From Echinarachnius parma (lineage: Eukaryota; Echinodermata; Echinoidea; Clypeasteroida; Echinarachniidae): a stretch of 64,000 nt of DNA. The stretch is from positions 1 to 64,000 of the forward strand of contig JBAMJV010009356.1 of the NCBI GenBank assembly GCA_037951105.1, in the 5' to 3' direction. The notes beneath the pieces are model-generated. The model saw only the letters and a list, made by a program, of their open reading frames with translations. It searched no databases and was not told where the DNA came from. Within the stretch, counting starts at the first letter, position 1; each line of letters begins with the position of its first letter. Of this stretch, positions 13,701 through 21,528 are shown one piece after another. The translations under genes were made by a program, and so were the position numbers.

Positions 13701-16700
13701 ACACGATATGTTTGTCAATCGCTTCTTATTAGAGATTAGCAGACTTTATCGCCCCATGAGCTGAGAAAGGGTATATGATTAAAAAGATAGCAAGGAGATT
13801 GTTTATTTTGTATTTTATACAGCAATTAATGAAGAATGACGGCTATGAACTTTTAAATCAACAAGCTAGTGGCCGGAGGCATTAGGTTTTCGGGTTGTCC
13901 GTCCGTCCGTACGTACGTCCGTCCGTCCGTACGTCCCGTTTTCGTTCTCGCGATATCTCAAGAACCGGTTGACCGATCAATTTCAAACTTGGTATGAGTG
14001 TACATATTGGGAGGACGATGATCTGATACGAGTTTAGGGGTCATGAGGTCAAATGTCAAGGTCACAGGGCACAATACATTATATATGCAAAAAAAGCTTG
14101 TAATGGCAAAATCTCAAGAACTGAATGTCAGATTGCAATCAAAATTGGTATGTGTATGTATCTTAGGGAGCCAAAGAAGCCATACAATTTTTGGGTCATG
14201 AAGTCAAAGGTCAAGGTCACAGGACTCAATATAATTATGCTAAAATAGCTTGTAATGGCAAAATCTCAAGAACTGAATGTCAGATTTCAATCAAACTTAG
14301 TACCTGAATGTATCTGAATCATTGAGCCTGACGACCATATTGCTGAAATTATGAAATCACCCCGAACTGGATGTATTTCTTCAATTCCTTGAGGTGTCCA
14401 TAATACTGGCATAAATCAAAAGATTAAACAGGATTCCTCTGATTTAAACCGAAGCCAAATCATCTTTTTGGTTACAATCATTGGTATCGCTATGGTAGCT
14501 GTAAATGAACAACTATGCTCAATAAAAAATAAGCTTCAATGGTACTTTCATCGAAACAGTATCTTAGGGAGCCAATGTAGCGATACAATTTGGGGTTCAT
14601 GAGGTCAAAAGTCAAGGTCACATGACTCATTACATATGCAAAATTAGCTTGTAATTGTAAAAAAAACTTAAGAACTGAATGTCAGATTTCAATCAAACTT
14701 GGTACCTGAATGTACCTTACGGAACCAATGTAGCCATATAATTTGGGGGGGCATAAGGTCAAAGTTCAAGGTCACAATGCGAAATAGCTTATAGTTGTAA
14801 AAACTCAATAAATGAATGTCAGATTTCAATCACACTTGGTACTTGAATGTATCTTGGGGAGCCAATGTAGAAATACAATTTTGGTGTCATAAGGTCTAAG
14901 GTCAAGATCACAGGACTCATTATATATGCAAAAATAGCTTTTAATTGTGATATCTCAAGATCTGGTTGATGAATTACCATCAACATTGAGTTTACAGAAT
15001 TAATTCAGTGCATGTTAACTTGGGCTTGATATACAAATCGCGTGATAGCGGAGGCATAATTTCGATTGCGCGTAGTCGAAGATCCATGTAGTTCATAATG
15101 TGTATAACCATCTTATCGTTTTATTGAATAAACTATGACAGTTAGGGTAAGGTTATTGTTTAGGATTAAGGTTAGGGCTAAGTGTTCGGGCTTTGATATA
15201 GTTTTAGGAATTCCTGTTAGTGTATGATAAACTAATTGCAGAACTATTGTCGCTGGAATAATTGTATGGTACTGCAGCATAGACAATGTGTTGATGTGGT
15301 TCATTTTTATCCACTACACAGGGTGGCCCAAAAAAAAACGGTACGGGGCACTTCCCAAAATAAAGTAAAATCATTATTATGTCCATCGGATAGGGTGTCC
15401 TTTTCAATGAAAAACGATACCAAAAACAGTCATTTTGTTGAGTAGTTTTTTGTTTTAGGGCGCTGTGAATGAGACATCATGTCAGGTTCCCATTTTTGTC
15501 AATTTTTACCAAGTCAGTGCCCGATAATTCGCACTTTCTGCCCGTTATAGCGGAGCAATACGCGCGCCATTGTTAGTGTGCATTCAGCCGTGAAACGAAA
15601 GAATAGGCACAGTTGTTCGATGCTATAACGGGCAGTAAGTGCGAATTATAGGCCACTGACTTGGTAAAAATTGACAAAAATGGGAACCTGACATGGTGTC
15701 ACAGCGCCCTAAAACAAAAACTACACGACCAAAATGAATATTCTTGGTATCGTTTTTCATTGGAAAAGACACTCTATCCGATGGACATAATCGTTTTGTT
15801 ACTTTATTTTGGGAAGTGCCCCGTTCCGTTTTTTGGGCCACCCTGTATTGGAGGGAACCACCACCCCCAAATAATATTCTTATAAATGAAAGGTGATATT
15901 TTTAGAAGTCCATTCCGCCTACAATTTTGAAAAAAAATGATATCATTTGAAATGTTATTATCATACTCTAAAAGTAAGTGTTCATGGGTCTGCAGACGGA
16001 GCCTAGTCTATTGTCTAGGACATGTATTACGCATCTTCCATGGTTCGTTCTATTATCTCCTAACGTTTGGCGCTTACGGAATAAGCGGCCATGTTGGTTC
16101 CGTAAGTTTTGTTGATTAATTGCATTTTAAAAATGAATTATGCACTCCTTTGCAAAGTGTTGGACATCTATTCAATATCAAACAACAGTGCCAAAACTTA
16201 TAACTCTGTGTTGTTCTTTGAGTGGTGGTCCCCTTTTAATTGCAGGTTCGTAAAGAGGAGACTGGTGAATTAGACGACCACAGAGGAGAAGATTGTGAGG
16301 TGCATGTATCCGATCCCAAGAGCTCGCAGGGGAAGGTCAACATCCTTATGCAGACGTACATCTCAAGAGGGCATGTCAAGCTCTTCTCACTCGTATCAGA
16401 CATGAACTACGTTGCACAGGTGTGTAGTAGCCAGTTCCTTTCTAGATTCTGCAATTCCCAGCATAGAGTTAATGCAGGACCCTCCAGTTCCCTGTAGGCA
16501 AGTGGGTTCCAGGGAAGCTCACTAAAATGCCACAATATGAGCTGATAACATTAGCATCAAATTAACATCAAAAGGACATAATGTATCTTCTGAAAGATGT
16601 CACATCACCTTTTAACGGCTTATTAGTTCACAATTAAGTATCTAAATTGTATTGATAGCCCAAAAGCTTTATGTTTAGTACATATATAAGCAGCTTTTCT

Positions 16701-17160
16701 TATTAAAACATATGTAATGAAGTTACAATATGTATCTAATTTAGATCTGTAAAGATGTCAACAACCGATAGCTATTAAAATTGTATTTGGCAATTTTACT
16801 ATGTAAATGGCACGAAACATGGCAACCACCCATGGGAAGACCAGCTATGTGTAATGGACAGATTGTATTCAAGCGGACAGTGTCATCACTAAAATTATGC
16901 TCTGATTTTCTGACTCATGCCATCGGAGAATCATCATGAAAAATCTATTGGCATATAAAGCAATAGGTTATTTTGTAATGGTATTTTCCTGAAAAACTCT
17001 GCAGAATGGAGGACGGATTATGAGAGCCCTCTTTGAGATGGCAAAAAATGCACAGCGCCCTCATTTGTCTGGCAATGCCCTCACCCTGACGAATGCCCTG
17101 GACAATCGCACGTGGCCCTCTAAGGATCTTCTTCGCCAGCTCTGCTCAGACGATTGCGAT
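1655..17160 (+). CDS. ASCC3: ASCC3-like Ski2-family RNA/DNA helicase, first cassette (5' partial; ends at an in-frame TAG)
   Basis: Exons: 1655-1780, 2945-3145, 3831-3971, 4858-5022, 6763-7026, 10210-10344, 10603-10794, 11613-11837, 12545-12664, 13412-13663, 16246-16419 and 17005-17160. Joined, they give about 717 residues in one frame. All have AG/GT borders, and the eleven internal introns are all phase 0. Motifs in order: Walker A (APTGAGKT), APMKAL, TPEKWD, DEVH, SATLPN, motif IV region ([11 protein letters not shown]), [17 protein letters not shown], then the Sec63-type winged-helix and helical region ([21 protein letters not shown]). ASCC3 is the 3'-5' unwinding subunit of the ASC-1 complex, acting in alkylation repair and stalled-ribosome clearance. 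[11 protein letters not shown], the [11 protein letters not shown] junction and GHQVMVF favour ASCC3 over SNRNP200. ASCC3 normally has an N-terminal region and two cassettes; only the first is seen. The reading frame stops at TAG 17161 although family-like sequence continues. This may be a truncated or pseudogenised paralogue. Confidence 0.9.
1800..1821. repeat. poly-G tract
   Basis: About 20 consecutive G just inside the intron, 20 nt after the donor at 1781. Confidence 0.8.
2138..2235. repeat. short inverted-repeat element with CCAAT and GC boxes
   Basis: Arms TTTAAACCAATAGGA and TCCTATTGGTTTAAA enclose a GC-rich core with GGGCGGAGC and CGCACGCGCGGGCG. It looks like a MITE or foldback; the CCAAT and GC boxes give it a promoter-like composition. 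Confidence 0.6.
2345..2480. mobile_element. MITE with CCTCCGCC / GGCGGAGG ends (deleted copy)
   Basis: CCTCCGCCAAGGAGGTTATG at the left and GGCGGAGGTATGCACTTCG at the right are the inverted ends of a widespread marine-animal repeat type. The interior is short here. Confidence 0.5.
2945..3145 (+). CDS. ASCC3: ASCC3-like exon: Q-motif region and Walker A
   Basis: 67 codons, acceptor TTGCAG, donor GTATCA. Reads [20 protein letters not shown] (Q-motif-like LNRIQS), then [17 protein letters not shown] with an intact ATP-binding loop (GAGKT). Confidence 0.93.
3146..3830. other. intron 2, no recognised element
   Basis: A+T-rich intron. I see only simple A/T runs and a cytosine-rich patch near 3690-3715, with no ORF of interest. 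Confidence 0.6.
3831..3971 (+). CDS. ASCC3: ASCC3-like exon: motifs Ia and Ib
   Basis: 47 codons between ATATAG and [20 protein letters not shown] is motif Ia; [13 protein letters not shown] is the TGD segment that follows. Confidence 0.93.
3986..4145. repeat. imperfect tandem repeat (about 40-bp unit)
   Basis: Four diverged units share GACCGAGATCCRTCAACAA with intervening AATTT and GGGGC segments, immediately after the exon donor at 3972. Confidence 0.6.
4858..5022 (+). CDS. ASCC3: ASCC3-like exon: DEVH box
   Basis: 55 codons, acceptor CATAACAAG after a T-rich tract, donor [21 protein letters not shown] then [15 protein letters not shown]: the Walker B variant is DEVH, as in ASCC3. Ends VARTLRQ. 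Confidence 0.93.
5243..5936 (-). mobile_element. non-LTR retrotransposon relic, 3' end of reverse transcriptase ORF (CR1/L2-like)
   Basis: Two overlapping frames on the minus strand give the C-terminal part of a LINE ORF2. One has [23 protein letters not shown] and [14 protein letters not shown]; the other has [19 protein letters not shown] and [20 protein letters not shown]. The frame change near 5570 is a frameshift in the relic. The catalytic YxDD region is absent, so the copy is 5'-truncated and dead. It lies antisense within the helicase intron. Confidence 0.85.
5918..6345. repeat. dispersed repeat, copy 1 (related copy 25597-26083)
   Basis: It begins TAAAGGAACTAAAGAATACA, contains GAGAGCCTAATTGTGAAA near the right end, and closely matches the copy at 25597, which has a block of extra sequence. 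It appears to be a MITE; the left end abuts the LINE relic. Confidence 0.65.
6763..7026 (+). CDS. ASCC3: ASCC3-like exon: motif III (SAT) and start of RecA2
   Basis: 88 codons, acceptor TTGCAG, donor [26 protein letters not shown] carries motif [23 protein letters not shown] is the characteristic Ski2-family RPVPL segment. Ends DDGHQ. Confidence 0.93.
7505..8035. repeat. degenerate tandem array with TGACCTTTGACCT cores
   Basis: Four units of about 100-120 bp each centre on TGACCTTTGACC. Exact TGACCTTTGACCT sits at 7648-7660, 7770-7782 and 7866-7878, with a variant at 7511. The right end has GACGTACGGACGGGCGGACG and CCAAAACATAAGACTCCGGC, the complement of the left end of the array at 13869. 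The core is the reverse complement of AGGTCAAAGGTCA, a direct repeat of nuclear-receptor half-sites spaced by one base. Confidence 0.75.
8644..8828. repeat. foldback / MITE with about 45-bp arms
   Basis: CCCAATGGGCTCTCGTCAGGG...GAACTGATCTGAGT at 8660-8702 is matched in inverse by ACTCAGATCAGTTC...CCCTGACGAAGCCC at 8776-8815. Confidence 0.75.
9230..9614. mobile_element. TTAA-flanked MITE, family B (complete copy)
   Basis: TTAA, then GGGACTTAGTAACATTGTC at the left; the right end is CTAGATCCCT followed by TTAA. Other copies: 18108-18480, 53838-54193 and a fragment at 37393. TTAA duplications point to a piggyBac- or Kolobok-type transposase. Confidence 0.75.
10210..10344 (+). CDS. ASCC3: ASCC3-like exon: motif IV region of RecA2
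   Basis: 45 codons, acceptor TATGCAG, donor GTAAGT. Begins [20 protein letters not shown]. The family usually shows VHARNAT or VHSRK here; this copy has EFSRNAT, so the conserved His is replaced. Confidence 0.9.
10603..10794 (+). CDS. ASCC3: ASCC3-like exon: HHAG segment and motif V
   Basis: 64 codons, acceptor ATGCAG, donor [26 protein letters not shown] is the HHAG segment and [20 protein letters not shown] is motif V. Both are intact. Confidence 0.93.
10795..11612. other. intron 7 with a perfect palindromic MITE
   Basis: It holds the MITE at 10961-11126 and a poly-G run at 11137-11160. The remaining about 450 bp is A+T-rich with nothing recognised. Confidence 0.6.
10961..11126. mobile_element. 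palindromic MITE with GTCCCGTTGCAG ends
   Basis: CCCGTTGCAGAAAGAGATAC at the left mirrors GTATCTCTTTCTGCAACGGG at the right, and the arms continue as near-perfect complements (ATCGATTGTAAGTTGCAATT). A short CCAGG flank is present on both sides, possibly a 5-bp target duplication. Another copy lies at 33581-33740 and partial copies in intron 5. Confidence 0.8.
11613..11837 (+). CDS. ASCC3: ASCC3-like exon: motif VI (arginine finger)
   Basis: 75 codons, acceptor CTTCAG, donor [25 protein letters not shown], then [18 protein letters not shown] (motif VI), then [17 protein letters not shown] leading into the winged helix. Confidence 0.94.
11846..12024. mobile_element. palindromic MITE starting 8 nt inside the intron
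   Basis: CACTGTGAGCGAGGTTTATT and AAAAAGACTCAGAGCACAAG at the left are matched in inverse by CTTGTGCTCTGAGTCTTTTT and AATAAACATCGCTCACAGTG at the right. The element begins 8 nt after the splice donor of the preceding exon. No clear target duplication is seen. Confidence 0.8.
12025..12544. other. remainder of intron 8
   Basis: A+T-rich; no repeat or ORF recognised. Confidence 0.5.
12545..12664 (+). CDS. ASCC3: ASCC3-like exon: winged-helix linker
   Basis: 40 codons, acceptor GTGCAG, donor [26 protein letters not shown] is the conserved helix after LNAE in this family. Confidence 0.92.
12665..13411. other. intron 9
   Basis: 12690-12960 resembles 17270-17420 (GTGCCATCTTA, TGCGCACGGT, CAAAATGGC, TAGCGTCCCCA-like words), so it is a diverged dispersed repeat. 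A short inverted repeat AGCAAAGAAAATGG / TTTCTTTGCT lies at 13330-13372. Confidence 0.45.
13412..13663 (+). CDS. ASCC3: ASCC3-like exon: winged helix into the Sec63-type region
   Basis: 84 codons, acceptor TTTGCAG, donor [26 protein letters not shown] is the hallmark junction; [15 protein letters not shown] is the start of the Sec63-type helical part. Confidence 0.94.
13869..15060. repeat. degenerate tandem array with AGGTCA/TCAAGGTCA cores
   Basis: The left end GCCGGAGGCATTAGG then TTGTCCGTCCGTCCGTAC mirrors the right end of the array at 7505-8035. Units of about 130-160 bp repeat TCTCAAGAACTGAATGTCAG, CAATCAAACTTGGTA, TATCTTAGGGAGCCAA and RAGGTCAAAGGTCAAGGTCA. Five half-site clusters lie near 14047, 14201, 14600, 14757 and 14893. 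A solo end of the family is at 17645-17715. Confidence 0.8.
15316..15846. mobile_element. foldback MITE with about 240-bp arms, Tc1/mariner-like ends
   Basis: ACAGGGTGGCCCAAAAAA at the left mirrors TTTTTTGGGCCACCCTGT at the right. Inside, AAAATAAAGTAA, GGGCGCTGTGA and TTTACCAAGTCAGTG are matched in inverse. TA follows the right end. The centre is near 15580 (CCCGTTATAG / CTATAACGGG). Confidence 0.85.
16246..16419 (+). CDS. ASCC3: ASCC3-like exon: Sec63-type region
   Basis: 58 codons, acceptor TTGCAG, donor [26 protein letters not shown], then [20 protein letters not shown] and SDMNYVAQ, as in the first Sec63 domain of ASCC3. Confidence 0.92.
16420..17004. other. intron 11
   Basis: A+T-rich, no repeat or ORF recognised. 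Confidence 0.5.
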
Positions 17161-17230
17161 TAGCTCGTTGACATCATGGGAGAGAAGTTTAAAGCTGCAA
17201 CACTCAAGGATATGTCAGCGCAAGAGATAG
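17005..17230 (+). pseudogene. ASCC3: ASCC3-like exon with in-frame TAG
   Basis: Acceptor CTGCAG; possible donor ATAG|GTCAGC at 17231. [20 protein letters not shown] aligns with the RALFEIA segment of the Sec63 domain. The frame meets TAG at 17161-17163, then continues LVDIMGEKFKAATLKDMSAQ and EIG. The LKDM..QEIG segment is family-like, and the spacing between LRQ and EIG matches ASCC3 without a gap. If the donor is not used, a second TAG follows at 17248. Confidence 0.85.
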
Positions 17231-17250
17231 GTCAGCAAATGTTTGGCTAG

Positions 17251-18107
17251 ACAACTGTTAAAGGTACTTCAGATTCGTCAAATCAGATGCGGGGCGCCAT
17301 CTTAAGTACACGTTGCGCACGGTGCGTGATGCACGTTAGCTCAGTGTCATGCGGTGCGCGCAAACTAGCCCAGTTCAAAATGGCGACACGCTATGTAGCA
17401 TCCCCACGCTTGATGCCCTTTAAGTAACTGTTAATGTGCATCTTAGTGAAATGATGAGAATATTAGATGTGGTTAAAATCCAAAAGCTATATAGAAATAA
17501 TAAACAATATAGATATCCAATAACAATATATGTTGCACATATCAATTATTTGGTGAATTCTTTGTCCAAAACACAAACAAGTACACACAGTTAGTGATGT
17601 AACATAGTCCGACTGTAACTGAAATAAATACATATTTGTATGCCTCCGCAACGAAGTAGCCGGAGGCATTATATTTTCGGGTTGTCCGTCCATCCGTAAG
17701 TACGTACGTACGAAAAACAGTGCATTTTAAACATTTCCCAGTACTCAATAAACTTTAATGACGATATGACAATTTTCTCTTTAATGTGTGCTTACGCAAC
17801 CAAAGATTAATGGTTACCTCTTATTTTTACACATTGTTTTCTTAACTACCATAGGGATATCTTTGCAAGATGAAATCATGAGACGATTTTTGGTTATGAA
17901 ATTATGAGCAATTGTTTAGGGGGGTAGTTACTTTTTGTGTTCGGTTTATATTGTCGGCTGAGAGTGAAAAGGGCGTAAAGACAATTGTTTGCTAAATCGA
18001 GTTACAAACTAATCATCTTTGGAATAATAATTGAAAGTGATAAACTAAATTGGGCGGGAAGAATTAAAAAGATAACAAATATTTTAAATGTATGGAAAAG
18101 AAGAAGA
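17251..18107. other. intergenic or dead 3' part of the helicase locus
   Basis: No continuation of the second ASCC3 cassette is visible on the + strand. 17270-17420 is the diverged repeat also seen in intron 9. 17640-17715 is a solo end (CCGGAGGCATTATATTTTCGG, TTGTCCGTCC) of the half-site array family. Confidence 0.5.
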
Positions 18108-18480
18108 TTAAAGGGATCTAGTAACTTTGTTGACATGTGCAAAAAGTCATGAGTGGTTAATACAATGTATATTGTTGTTAACTGATATGTCCACCGGGTG
18201 TTGTGTGAAAATGTCAAGTTAAATGGACTTTATATGGCCAAGTAATGAGCAAAAATGCAAAGTGACATTCACTAACCCATTACACTCACTTTGTACACGG
18301 TCCTGATGATCCGTTGGATAATTTGACATCTGAACACTTCGATTGTAACGAAAGGAAATTTGAAAAACCGAAACCTGTCCCATGCTTTTTTTGTTAATAA
18401 GAATACAACAAGGTAGGAGGGAACCGCTAGAATTTCAATTGGATTTTGAGGATTTGGACAATGTTACTAAGTCCCTTTAA
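18108..18480. mobile_element. TTAA-flanked MITE, family B
   Basis: TTAA + AGGGATCTAGTAAC at the left, GTTACTAAGTCCCT + TTAA at the right; the interior matches 9230-9614 in inverted orientation. Confidence 0.75.
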
Positions 18481-18599
18481 TAGATTTTTGGAAAGTAACA
18501 ATAATAAAAATATTAATAGCCTCACAATTTGTATATATTTCGACGGCTGTACCAGTTCCAAATTATATTTTGAAGGAATTAAATGCGTTGATATAATCT

Positions 18600-20260
18600 T
18601 TTTGTATGGAACTCTAAGATAGATCAAATTAAAAAGAAGTGTTATAAATGAAGAAATAGATGGGGTCTGAATATGGTTGATATAGAACGGAAATTAAATT
18701 CTTTACGTTTATCGTGGATATCAACTTTTGTTAGCGATATGAATGGAGCATGGAAGATATTGTTTTTTTTATTGGACAAGTAAAATTGGGGGATTCGCAT
18801 TGTTATTAAAATGTAATTGTAATACAAAATATATTGCTTTAGTTGCAAACAAATTTAAATTACCCGCATTCGATTTGGATTGTGTTTGTATATGGAGTAA
18901 ATTACGATTTATTGATCTGTTGCATGTAACGGACATAAAACAACCAAGTGTTGTGGTATAATAGTAATATAAAATGTATGCATGATATGTTATAGCTTCA
19001 AACGTGGATTAATTTAAGCATCATAAAAGTAAAATACGTACCGTAATTAAAAACGGTCAATGGTGTGATTTAAAAGATATATTTCCTGACAATGTAGCAA
19101 GTAATTTACTGTATAATTTTAATTTGGTCAAATTGAAAAAGTCTTTTCCAAAATGTTGGTTTGAGAAACTACAAGATATAGCACCGCAAAATAATAATAA
19201 TGAAAATTTGTTAGAAATATCAGTACGAGATTCTATAGATATTAATGCTATGAAAGCAAGACATTTTTATTTTGTTCTTATTAAAATGAAACGAACAAAG
19301 CCACTATTTTGTATTTATTGACAAGACTATTTTGCATTACCAGAGGACTTTATATGGAATGATGTTTTATTATTTAAGTTGAATCAGATATCGATTGAAA
19401 AATTAAGCAATTTAATTTCAAACTCTTACATAGAATATTATAGAAAGAAAATTTATTTTAATGGAAAATATTGAATGAAAATATATGTGATGTTTGTAAT
19501 TGTGTTAGTAAAACATTGCACATGTTGTTACGCTGTTAAGTGGTAAATATCCTTTGGAAGATAATAGAAAATATGATTTTTCATATGTATAAAATAATAA
19601 TTCGTATTGATGAAAAGGTCATTATGATTGGTGATCAAAATTTTGCAAATGACAATTGGTGTATTAATTTTATTATTAATATTACTGAGTTTAATACGTG
19701 TGGTTTGCGGTTGCACCATGTGAGAGGGGTGGATTGGTGAGTCCTGAAAAGGACTATGGTAGTCCTAGAAAGGACTGTTAGTAGTCCTAGAGAGGACTGT
19801 TGGCGTAGTCCTGTAAAGGACTGTTGGTGTAGTCCTGAAAAGGACTGTTGGTATTCTTTCTAGGAGAGTCCTAAAAAGGACTGTTGGTAGTCCTAGAAAG
19901 GACTGTGGTAGTCGTAGAAAGGACTGTTGGGATAGTCCTGGAAAGGACTGTTGGTATTGCGAGGAGAGGGTGTATGGTATAGGAGGGGCTCGACGTTTCG
20001 AATAGGTTGACTATCCGTCGTCAGGAGTATTACAGGAATATTACTGAGTTTGTCATTTATAAAAAATATGTTGAATTTGTGAATAATAAAACAAACAATT
20101 ATTTTAAAACCAACATACTCTGGAAGGAGGTTAAAGTAGAATTTAAATTATTTGAATTGTTATTACTTTCGAAACAAATGTTAAGGAATATGTCAACTAT
20201 TAGATCACTTTCAGTTTTTAATTGTATTAATTGTGTAACTATGTAAATGTTGTACTCTGA
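18600..20260 (+). mobile_element. decayed LINE relic interrupted by a minisatellite
   Basis: An A+T-rich stretch with many stops shows LINE ORF2-like C-terminal fragments: VDIERKLNSLRLSWISTF, FRSYWTSKIGGFALLLKCNC-like text, and ICDVCN..KTLHMLLRC (a C-x2-C zinc-knuckle-like end). Further open text at 20007-20246 (EYYRNITEFVIYKKYVEFVN) may be its last part. The clade cannot be assigned. 19741-19960 is an inserted or expanded minisatellite. Confidence 0.4.
19738..19965. repeat. minisatellite of small palindromes (AGTCCT...AGGACT)
   Basis: About ten units of 20-27 bp, consensus AGTCCTRRAAAGGACTGTTGG. Each unit is its own hairpin because AGTCCT and AGGACT are reverse complements. Confidence 0.9.
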
Positions 20261-20279
20261 AATAAAGTCCCTCGAAAGA

Positions 20280-21238
20280 GGAAAAAGAAAAACAACTATT
20301 TGGAATGAATCGCAGCCTGTATATCATACAAAATGTTCAGAAAACCGGAATAATTATTGTCTAATTTTGGGTATATTTATCAACATTCGAATGATATCTG
20401 CACATTATGTTTCTACACGGAATTAAAAATATAAACATGATTATTTCCGAAGCTCAAAAGATGACTATAAAGCGCCCTTCTCTTTCTCAATTGATAAGAT
20501 TATATAAATGATATCATGCAAATCTTATTCTTATGATTTAGTAGGATTACCCAAATTATGGGATGTTTTGTATATCATGCGTGTGTATACATATTGGTAC
20601 AGTTCATCTCTCCAAATATCGTCCCCTATACAATATCACTGTAAATAGCACTTTAATATCCTCCCCAAGTGCCCCATGCTTAAAGGTAAAGGCCAGTTTT
20701 GGAAACGCCCCCCTCTCAAAAAAATGAAATGGATGCTCTTATTACCAATAATGTGAAAGAATATAATTGTACTAATATAGGATTATCCAAATTTGGCCAA
20801 GAAACCGCCTACTAATTGATATATTTGCAAAATTATAACTTGATCTGCTGCAGATAGAGTTCGCCAACTCGGAATCGCTCATTCGCTACGTGTATTACGA
20901 CCACGAGGTGTACACGAGGTGTCGCGCTATACGATAGCTTGTCGATATCTCTCCCAGCGCTAGCGGCGTGGACAGGTCCGAACTTGCGGTGGATTTATAA
21001 ATTTCACAGGCGGATATTGGATTTCTTCCGATATTTCTGTATTTAACGATGCTTAGGTTCCGATTTTACCACACAAGCCCTATTTCAATACCTATTCAAC
21101 AATAATGATCAATATAGATGTATTCGGCTTCTTTCCCAAAACTGTAATTCATCTTTAATATAAACAAATGCTTTTCAATTTTCCTGTGATGATCAGTATT
21201 TTGCTCATTCGAATCATGTGATTTGCAGCAAATACAAC
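20280..21238. other. intergenic stretch with a GC-rich patch at 20855-20995
   Basis: Mostly A+T-rich. 20855-20995 is GC- and CpG-rich (ATAGAGTTCGCCAACTCGG, CGCTACGTGTATTACGACC) and shows a short open stretch, IEFANSESLIRYVYYDHEVY, that I do not recognise. It may be part of a transposon. Confidence 0.35.
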
Positions 21239-21239
21239 T

Positions 21240-21528
21240 ATTACATCAATGACTATTTAAAAACCTCTTTTGAAAATTTTTGAAAAAGTGTAAGCATTTT
21301 GTTTAATTATTAAAAAAAAACATCGAATAAATCTGGGGCCCAAATTTATCGTCATCGGATATATTTATTGATATTTCAGCCGTTTCTTAAAGGATTTTGA
21401 TCAAATAAAGTTAATGCTGTCATTAGAATTGTATGCTCTTTAAAATTTTACACTCAGTTTTTCATTATCTCACAAAAGAATTATTTTGTGCAGCGCCCTC
21501 TATACAAAAACTGAACTACCCCTTTAAA
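21240..21528. mobile_element. TTAA MITE family A, fragment
   Basis: It matches the 34557-35075 copy in inverse orientation (GATATTTCAGCCGTTTCT, TTTTGATCAAATAAAGTT, GCAGCGCCCTCTATA) and ends CCCCTTTAA. Confidence 0.7.

Larger units (their letters stand above)
13664..16245. other. intron 10 (2.6 kb)
   Basis: It holds a nuclear-receptor-half-site array (13869-15060) and a large foldback MITE (15316-15846). The rest is A+T-rich without recognised features. Confidence 0.6.

Noticed and set aside
19738..19965. Palindromic repeat considered as a CRISPR array.
   Set aside because: Spacers are only a few bases and similar to each other, and the context is eukaryotic.
20855..20960. Candidate extra helicase exon after an acceptor-like CTGCAG (IEFANSESLIRYVYYDHEVY).
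   Set aside because: No similarity to ASCC3 and a stop soon after; the GC-rich patch looks like part of a repeat.
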